64,000 nt of DNA from contig NZ_CP051680.1 in the NCBI RefSeq assembly GCF_012849095.1, forward strand, positions 1,612,001-1,676,000, written 5' to 3'. The notes under the pieces are model-generated. The model ran no database searches. It saw only the letters and a list, made by a program, of their open reading frames with translations, and had not been told where the DNA came from. This stretch comes from Cohnella herbarum (GTDB lineage: Bacteria; Bacillota; Bacilli; Paenibacillales; Paenibacillaceae). Of this stretch, positions 58,442-64,000 are shown in pieces. Both the position numbers and the translations under genes were made by a program. The stretch's first letter is position 1, and each line of letters begins with the position of its first letter.

Positions 58442-59263
58442 TCAAAATGGATACCTGTAATAATCTTGCGAATGCACCGCTTTGAATCCAACCGATTCGT
58501 ACAATCCTAACGCTTGATCGTTTTTCGTCTCGACTTCCAAGTGAACCGAATGACCGGTTGCGCTTAACTGTTTAATGACTCGGCGAAGCGCTTTCCTGCC
58601 GATCCCTTTGCCTTGCCGTTCCGGCAAAACGGAAAATCCATAAAGCCACGCCTCCCCGTCTTGGCGATCCACGCGAATTTTCCCGACGGTTTCTCCGTCC
58701 GCTTCGATCATTAGCATTTCGGCTTCCGAGTCCTGGTCGACCCTATTTTCTATCTCCTGGGCATCGGCTTCTTCCAAGCCGAACGCCGTAACGGTCAACC
58801 GAACGCGCATCTTATAATCGTCGGCTGTTGCTTCCCGCAGAATAATGCCTTCTGCTTCTTCGATCGGTCTTTGTTGCCACTTCATTTGATGCTCGGAAAA
58901 GGCGTATTCAGCACCTTGTTTGTTCAAAAAAGCTTTGGCCGCTTCCGATCCCGTTGGCGCGTTCAATAAGATTTTCTTGTAGCCTTGTTGTTTGGCTACG
59001 TTCATTCCCTGATGGAACAAGCTATCGAAATGTCCCTTGCGTCGCTCCCTTGGTTTCACCATGCCGCATACTTCGACCGTAGAACCAAAGTCGTACAAAC
59101 CTAAAAACGCTGCAAGTTCGTCATTTTCGTAATAAAAAAAGTCTAACTGATCGGATTCGCGTTTTTTAAGCATATCCCAATTAAGCTTCAACTGGATGCC
59201 ATCATGTCTCTCGCACTCTTGTTGCAATCGTTCAATCTCTTGCAGACGTTGCTTCGTTAACAT
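58442..59263 (-). CDS. Tandem GNAT acetyltransferase
   Basis: About 273 residues with two GNAT-like halves. The N-terminal half (residues ~40-135; ELAAFLGLYDFGSTVEVCGM, KPRERRKGHFDSLF) has a degenerate acetyl-CoA loop. The C-terminal half (~145-272) has a good Q/R-x2-G-x-G/A motif in LPERQGKGIGRKALRRVI and NDQALGLYESVGF. The substrate is unknown. ATG 59263 has AGGAG 6 nt upstream. Confidence 0.87.
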   Translation of the reverse strand: MLTKQRLQEIERLQQECERHDGIQLKLNWDMLKKRESDQLDFFYYENDELAAFLGLYDFGSTVEVCGMVKPRERRKGHFDSLFHQGMNVAKQQGYKKILLNAPTGSEAAKAFLNKQGAEYAFSEHQMKWQQRPIEEAEGIILREATADDYKMRVRLTVTAFGLEEADAQEIENRVDQDSEAEMLMIEADGETVGKIRVDRQDGEAWLYGFSVLPERQGKGIGRKALRRVIKQLSATGHSVHLEVETKNDQALGLYESVGFKAVHSQDYYRYPF

Positions 59264-59356
59264 AGTCATCTCCTGCCTTATGGCTTGTCATTCCGCATCA
59301 AAGTCTCGGTTTATGATGTCATTCTAGCAGAGTATCTATGGATTATATAGCGAATA

Positions 59357-59386
59357 GTGCCGCTCCATCCGTAGATGAGGCGGCAC
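59357..59386. terminator. Hairpin between GNAT and dioxygenase genes
   Basis: GTGCCGC/GCGGCAC, a 7-bp perfect stem 16 bp beyond the dioxygenase stop. No U-tract follows, so it is a weak terminator at best. Confidence 0.4.
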
Positions 59387-59401
59387 GATATCGGTTTAAC
59401 C

Positions 59402-60379
59402 TTATTCTTTAACCAAATCTTTGGTACTGCGTACCGTATCGATCGGACGAACCCGTTCCTCGATCTGTTCCCGTTTGTTTTCCAAGAACGGAGGAAGAGA
59501 CAACTTTTCCCCTAGCGTTTCGTAGGGCTCATCTCCCATAAATCCTGGCCCATCCGTTGCAAATTCGAATAGAATTTGGGGAGCAACCCTGGCGTACAAA
59601 GATTCGAAGAAATGGCGATCTACATAACCGGACGAATGTAACCCGAAGCTGTCCAAGCGGTTGATCCATTCCTCCAATACTTGGCGGTCTTCAACGCGGA
59701 ATGCCACGTGATGCACGGTACCGGAACCTTGATAGCCTTGAGGAAGAACGATATTGTGTTCAACGATGATCTGGGCTCCATTGCCGCCTTCTCCGACTTC
59801 GAACAAGTGGAATGATCCTTCTTTGGCGATTTCCTTGAATAATAATACTTTTTCCAGCATTTCCTTAAAATGATCGAATTGAGCGATGCGAACGAAAATG
59901 GGTCCTAAGCCGGTAATGGCATGCTCTAGCGGAATCGGTCCCTTTTGCCACGGCGTTCCCGAAGCGACGCCTTTGTTATTCTCATCGGATATTAACTGAT
60001 AATGCTGATCATCGAAATCAACGAAAGAAAGCGTCTTTTTGCCGAATTGCGTTTGTATTCCCGAATGTTTGATTGACAGACGATTAAACCGTTGTTCCCA
60101 GTAGTCAAGCGACGCATCGGTAGGTATCCGGAAAGAAGTTTTCGAAATCTCGTTCGTCCCATGAACGCCCTTAGGGATATTAGGGAAATCGAAGAACGTC
60201 ATATCCGTACCCGGGTTACCCTTATCATCCGCAAAAAACAAATGGTAAGTTCGAATATCGTCTTGGTTAACCGTCTTCTTAACTAAACGCATTCCTAAGA
60301 TGTATGTGAAAAATTCGTAATTCCGCTCTGCGCTGCTTGTAATTGCCGTTACGTGATGTATGCCTTTTAATCCGTTCAT
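59402..60379 (-). CDS. MhqO-like ring-cleaving dioxygenase
   Basis: The 325-residue protein contains two VOC modules: GIHHVTAITSSAERNYEFFT at the start, LEHAITGLGPIFVRIAQFDH and GTVHHVAFRVEDRQVLEEW in the second half, and the C-terminal Glu in QILFEFATDGPGF. The pattern of His and Glu metal ligands matches extradiol-type dioxygenases such as MhqO/MhqA of Bacillus, which act on hydroquinones during quinone stress. GGAGGA lies 7 nt before the ATG. A perfect MhqR-like palindrome lies in the promoter region. Confidence 0.87.
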   Translation of the reverse strand: MNGLKGIHHVTAITSSAERNYEFFTYILGMRLVKKTVNQDDIRTYHLFFADDKGNPGTDMTFFDFPNIPKGVHGTNEISKTSFRIPTDASLDYWEQRFNRLSIKHSGIQTQFGKKTLSFVDFDDQHYQLISDENNKGVASGTPWQKGPIPLEHAITGLGPIFVRIAQFDHFKEMLEKVLLFKEIAKEGSFHLFEVGEGGNGAQIIVEHNIVLPQGYQGSGTVHHVAFRVEDRQVLEEWINRLDSFGLHSSGYVDRHFFESLYARVAPQILFEFATDGPGFMGDEPYETLGEKLSLPPFLENKREQIEERVRPIDTVRSTKDLVKE

Positions 60380-60455
60380 GATCTATTCCTCCAGTCGATT
60401 TTAGCTTACCCACCCTGCCGGTAAAAACACTTAACTCAACAATCTTAATATCATA

Positions 60456-60473
60456 TATCTTAAATTTAAGATA
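60456..60473. promoter_or_regulatory. MhqR-type operator
   Basis: TATCTTAAATTTAAGATA is a perfect 18-bp palindrome, 77 bp before the dioxygenase start. It shares the TATCT..AATT..AGATA frame of the MhqR box of Bacillus subtilis. The 395-bp gap to the next gene also has GGTACTAT direct repeats at 60684 and 60700, and no gene. Confidence 0.7.
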
Positions 60474-60774
60474 AATATAACAGGGTTACGATTGAAAGTC
60501 AACCTAGATCAATCTCGTCGAAAAACCGACACCTATAAATTGGATGCTTGCTTCATAACCCTTTGAAGTAGCCGGGATAGAAATCGATATAGCTATTTAT
60601 TCCCTTGAATCCTAAAGGGCCGAACGATTACAGGAACCTCCGTAACCTTTGTCGAATAGTAACGTTTATGGTCGTAAGTTGGCGGTACTATAAACAATTG
60701 GTACTATCCGGTCGTGTTTCTATCCTTCACAATGAACGTGTGAGAACGTTACGCACCGGTAAGGAGTTTATACG

Positions 60775-61782
60775 ATGAGTACGAATACGCGCAAAGTAAA
60801 AATAGTAGGAACTGGAAAATATTTGCCCGGCCAGCCGATCTCGGACTCGGAAATGGACGAACGTCTCGGAGTTGCTCCGGGCTGGACACGCCGAATGACG
60901 GACGTCTCTTTCCGTCACTTCGCGGGTGCCGATGATACGGCGTCCGCGATGGGAGCTAAGGCCGCATTCGAAGCCCTAAAAGCCGCAAATCTTCAATTCT
61001 CGGACTTGGACTGCCTGGTTAGCGCGAGCGGCACCAAAGAACAAGCGCTCCCCTGCTCGGCCGTGTTCATTCAACGGGCGATGGGGATGGAACAATCTGG
61101 CGTGCCCGCGTTCGATATCGATTCGACGTGCCTGAGTTTCCTGGCCGCGCTCGACGCCATGTCCTGCATGATCGCGACCGGCAGGTACAAATACGTGCTA
61201 ATCGTCTCGTCCGAGATCGCTTCCGTCGGAATGGATTGGCGGAACAAAGAAAGCGCGGCCTTGTTCGGCGACGGAGCCGCAGCCGTCGTCATCGGACCAT
61301 CCGGAGACGGCGATCCGTCCGGAATCATCGGCGCTTCCCTTCGTACTTTCGGCACGGGAGCACCCTATTCCGAGATCCGCGCCGGGGGCACGAAACGTCA
61401 CCCGCGCGGCCCTCTTCCCGCTCAGCCGGAAGACTATTTATTCCAAATGGACGGCCCCGCTATTTTCAAAATGGCTTCGCGCCTGTTGCCGGCCTTCACG
61501 GATGAACTTCTGAAAGCCGCCGGCACGAGGATGTCCGACTTTAAGGCGGTCATCCCACATCAAGGCAGCGCGATGGCCGTCCGACTCATGCGTAAAAAGC
61601 TGGATATTTCGGAACAACAGCTCGTTTATATCACGCCAGATCACGGAAACACGATCGCCGCGTCCATCCCCATGGGTCTTCATGAAACGATCCGGACGAG
61701 CCGGATCGGAAGAGGCGACCGCGTGTTGCTGATCGGTACGGCCGCCGGGCTTACGTTGGGAGGGCTCATTCTTGACTACTAG
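60775..61782 (+). CDS. 3-Oxoacyl-ACP synthase III-like ketosynthase
   Basis: A 335-residue thiolase-fold protein of the FabH/KAS III group. The catalytic triad is Cys in FDIDSTCLSFLAALDAM, His in AVIPHQGSAMAVRL and Asn in TPDHGNTIAASIPMG. It would condense an acyl-thioester with a malonyl or acyl partner. It is not the housekeeping fabH by context: it is coupled to an ATP-grasp ligase and an NAD-dependent epimerase/dehydrogenase, as in small specialised pathways. AAGGAG lies 8 nt before the ATG. Confidence 0.88.
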   Translation: MSTNTRKVKIVGTGKYLPGQPISDSEMDERLGVAPGWTRRMTDVSFRHFAGADDTASAMGAKAAFEALKAANLQFSDLDCLVSASGTKEQALPCSAVFIQRAMGMEQSGVPAFDIDSTCLSFLAALDAMSCMIATGRYKYVLIVSSEIASVGMDWRNKESAALFGDGAAAVVIGPSGDGDPSGIIGASLRTFGTGAPYSEIRAGGTKRHPRGPLPAQPEDYLFQMDGPAIFKMASRLLPAFTDELLKAAGTRMSDFKAVIPHQGSAMAVRLMRKKLDISEQQLVYITPDHGNTIAASIPMGLHETIRTSRIGRGDRVLLIGTAAGLTLGGLILDY

Positions 61783-63016
61783 CGCAGACTCTGACTCCCT
61801 TAGCATTCTTATCACCGGAGGGAGATCTCCAGCTGCTTTGGAGTTGTCTCGCCTGTTTCAAGCCGCCGGGCATCGCGTGTACGCAGCCGAGTCCATTCCG
61901 TATCATTTGTGCCGGGTATCCCGTTCCGTCGAACGGAGCTTTACCGTACCCGCTCCGATCGGCGACCCGTCCGGATACGTCCAGTCGCTGCGTAAGATCG
62001 CAGAGGAACATGACATTGACGTTTTGATACCGGTATGCGAAGAGATCTTCTACATCTCCAGGGAACTTGACCGGTTTGACGGCGTCTGCCGGGTGTTCGC
62101 TACTCCGATCGATGAACTGGAACGCGTTCATCACAAAGAAAAATTTATACGATTCGCCGAGCGTATGGGCTTGCCTGTTCCGGCAACCGTGCTGATCGAG
62201 TTTCCGGAAAGCTGGCTGCCGCTGCTCGAAGACTCCCGGTTCGGCGAAGGACTCGTGCTCAAACCGGCTTACTCCCGGTTCGCATCGCGTACTTTGTTCA
62301 TGGATTTGAGCCGAGGTTCCTTATCTGCCGAACAGCGGCAACATTTTGTCCGTAAGTTGGAAAATGCCAAGGCGTCGCCAACTCTTCCTTGGGTTGCGCA
62401 AGAACTGCTGCGAGGCGAAGAATGGTGCACTTATAGCGTGGCGCACGACGGCGTGATCACCGCTCATGCCGCCTACCGCAGTCGTTTTCGAGCCGGGCGC
62501 GGAGCTAGCATTCATTATGAGCCGGCTATACAGCCTCAGCTATTCGAGTGGGTACGAAACTTCATTAGTCGAAGCAGCTTTACCGGTCAGATCGCGTTCG
62601 ACTTCATGGTATCTCCGGAAGGAGCCGTCATGCCGATGGAATGCAACCCTCGCGCGACGAGCGGGGTCCATCTGTTCGGCTCCTCGGACGGCAGTCTGGC
62701 GGAGGCATTACTGACTCCGTCGGGCCTCATCGCGAACGGTCGAATCGCGACGCCTTCGGAGATAGCCGGAAGCGGCGCCATGCTAACAGCCGCAATGCTG
62801 TCGTTCGGGTTGACGCAAGCCGTCAGGCAGCGCATGCTTCGCGAATGGCAGCGCGCTTACCGGAGCAGCCGAGACGTCGTGTTTCGTCGGGAGGATCCGA
62901 AGCCGTTCGCGGAGCAATTCCGGCTTCTCGCTTGGACTCGTCGCGTCGCGCGTCGCCGGGGCTTCTCCCTGCAAGAGGCTTCAACATCCGATATAGAATG
63001 GAATGGTGAACGATGA
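61772..63016 (+). CDS. ATP-grasp carboxylate ligase
   Basis: About 414 residues with a preATP-grasp Rossmann start (SILITGGRSPAALELSRLFQ), the central ATP-grasp fold (GLVLKPAYSRFASRT, VAQELLRGEEWCTYSVAHDG) and the metal-binding end (QIAFDFMVSPEGAVMPMECN PR). It forms an acyl-phosphate and ligates a carboxylate to an amine, thiol or hydroxyl. The TTG start at 61772 has GGAGGG 7 nt upstream and overlaps the ketosynthase stop, so the genes are coupled. The substrate is unknown. Confidence 0.85.
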   Translation: MTTSADSDSLSILITGGRSPAALELSRLFQAAGHRVYAAESIPYHLCRVSRSVERSFTVPAPIGDPSGYVQSLRKIAEEHDIDVLIPVCEEIFYISRELDRFDGVCRVFATPIDELERVHHKEKFIRFAERMGLPVPATVLIEFPESWLPLLEDSRFGEGLVLKPAYSRFASRTLFMDLSRGSLSAEQRQHFVRKLENAKASPTLPWVAQELLRGEEWCTYSVAHDGVITAHAAYRSRFRAGRGASIHYEPAIQPQLFEWVRNFISRSSFTGQIAFDFMVSPEGAVMPMECNPRATSGVHLFGSSDGSLAEALLTPSGLIANGRIATPSEIAGSGAMLTAAMLSFGLTQAVRQRMLREWQRAYRSSRDVVFRREDPKPFAEQFRLLAWTRRVARRRGFSLQEASTSDIEWNGER

Positions 63017-64000
63017 CTAAGGCGCTCGTGACTGGCGCAACGGGATTTCTAGGACGGGCGACGGCCCTTCGTCTTAGAGATTTGGGCTGGGACGTGCAAG
63101 GGCTCGGCCGCGACCCGCAAGCCGGACGCTTGCTGACCGAGCAAGGTATCCCCTTCGTTCAGGCGGATTTGCGTAGTACAAAGGAGATCGAGAAAGCTTG
63201 CGCGGGACAGGACTACGTCATCCATTGCGCGGCGTTGTCCTCCCCCTGGGGGCGTTACCGGGATTTTTACGAGATGAATGTAACCGGTACGGAGAATGTC
63301 GTTACCGGCTGTCTTCGTCACGGCGTGCGTAGACTCGTGCACGTCTCGACGCCAAGCGTCTATTTCGATTATTCCGATCGGCTGCTTATCTCCGAACAAA
63401 CGGAACTTCCGAGAAAGCCGGTGAATGCCTATGCCGCTACCAAGCTTATCGCGGAGAGAATCGTATCGGATGCCGGAGCTAATGGCTTGCCTTCGGTCAT
63501 TATCCGTCCGAGAGCCATTTTCGGGCCGGGCGACACTTCGCTTTTTCCGCGTCTGCTGCGCGTGAACGAGTCGCGGGGTATTCCGATGATCGGCGGAGGT
63601 CAAGCGGAGCTTGATCTGACCTTCATGGACAATGTCGTAGATGCGCTTCTTATGGCCTGCCGAGCGCCGGATGACGCTACCGGACATATCTACAATATTT
63701 CCAACGGCGAACCCGTCAAGTTGATCGAGTTGCTAAGGCAATTGTTCGATGAGTTGCAATTGCCTCTTCGCGTCAAGCCTGTCTCTCGTCCGATCGCGTT
63801 GGCTGCGGGACAAGGTTTGGAATGGTTATACCGGGCCCTTCCTTCGCTTGGTCCGGAACCGAAGTTCACGCGGTACACGGTCGGGCTGCTCGCCTATAGC
63901 CAGACGCTCAATATATCCAAAGCGCGCAAATCCCTTGGGTATGAACCGCGAATTTCCATAAAAGAAGGATTGCGCCGGTTCGCGGACTGGTGGCGGAACG
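63013..64000 (+). CDS. NAD-dependent epimerase/dehydrogenase, 3'-truncated
   Basis: The gene starts at ATG 63013, overlapping the ATP-grasp stop as ATGA, and runs off the right edge with at least 329 codons. It is an extended SDR: NAD-binding ALVTGATGFLGRATAL, active-site Ser-Thr in HVSTPSVYFD, YxxxK in NAYAATKLIAERIV and the family block LDLTFMDNVVDALLMA. It resembles the 3-beta-hydroxysteroid-dehydrogenase/OleD-like branch that reduces a beta-keto group. Together with the ketosynthase it suggests chain condensation followed by keto reduction. Confidence 0.88.
   Translation, partial: MTKALVTGATGFLGRATALRLRDLGWDVQGLGRDPQAGRLLTEQGIPFVQADLRSTKEIEKACAGQDYVIHCAALSSPWGRYRDFYEMNVTGTENVVTGCLRHGVRRLVHVSTPSVYFDYSDRLLISEQTELPRKPVNAYAATKLIAERIVSDAGANGLPSVIIRPRAIFGPGDTSLFPRLLRVNESRGIPMIGGGQAELDLTFMDNVVDALLMACRAPDDATGHIYNISNGEPVKLIELLRQLFDELQLPLRVKPVSRPIALAAGQGLEWLYRALPSLGPEPKFTRYTVGLLAYSQTLNISKARKSLGYEPRISIKEGLRRFADWWRN

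Overview
The window is a chromosomal stretch from a spore-forming, Gram-positive bacterium of the Paenibacillaceae, most like Cohnella or Paenibacillus. The grounds are strong AGGAGG-type ribosome binding sites, many TTG/GTG starts, two YjcZ-type small spore proteins with sigma-K-type promoters, a SpoVB-type flippase, a copper-amine-oxidase-like 'stalk' surface protein, a Gram-positive mqo, a YtrA-type GntR operon and a HutP-controlled hut cluster. I see no rRNA, tRNA, CRISPR array, insertion sequence or prophage. These are readings by eye; no database search was run.

Layout. 0-13 kb: the 3' part of a DUF11-repeat surface protein, an ArsR-SRPBCC pair, a pentapeptide-repeat protein, a SCO1-cytochrome c operon, an aldo/keto reductase, an ECF sigma/RskA anti-sigma pair, a surface protein, a YjcZ gene, a GerP-like gene, a VOC protein, a nitroreductase remnant and malate:quinone oxidoreductase. 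13-23 kb: an amidase, SpoVB and a single 7.6-kb gene for a fused TcB-TcC (SpvB/RHS) insecticidal-type toxin with an unrecognised C-terminal cargo. 23-30 kb: a Fur-boxed siderophore uptake operon (binding protein, two FecCD permeases, AraC-binding-protein fusion regulator, FhuF reductase) followed by an APH-family kinase. 30-37 kb: small membrane proteins, a HEAT-repeat alkylation-repair-like protein, a second YjcZ, then a CopC / D,D-carboxypeptidase / BdbD / BdbC / BlaI gene run. 37-44 kb: an NlpC/P60 hydrolase, an Lsa-type ABC-F protein behind a leader-peptide attenuator, an ECF41 sigma factor divergent from a carboxymuconolactone-decarboxylase-like gene with matching ECF41 promoters on both sides, a YdjC deacetylase and a YtrA-type ABC operon.

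44-56 kb is the most striking part: an enlarged histidine-utilisation cluster, all on the minus strand. The order of transcription is hutP, hutG, hutI, a NitT/TauT-type ABC importer, hisD, hutH, hutU and an M20 peptidase. Four separate leader attenuators, each with three UAG triplets spaced 4 or 5 nt apart just before or overlapping an intrinsic terminator, precede hutP, hutG, the ABC importer and hutH. This looks like a four-site HutP antitermination regulon that also captures histidinol dehydrogenase and an importer.

56-64 kb: a universal stress protein, an RNase H-fold protein, two arrays of 51- and 52-bp tandem repeats, a DUF1801 protein, a double-GNAT protein and an MhqO-like dioxygenase with a palindromic MhqR-type operator. 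The window ends inside a translationally coupled ketosynthase III / ATP-grasp ligase / NAD-dependent epimerase operon that resembles a small specialised-metabolite pathway.
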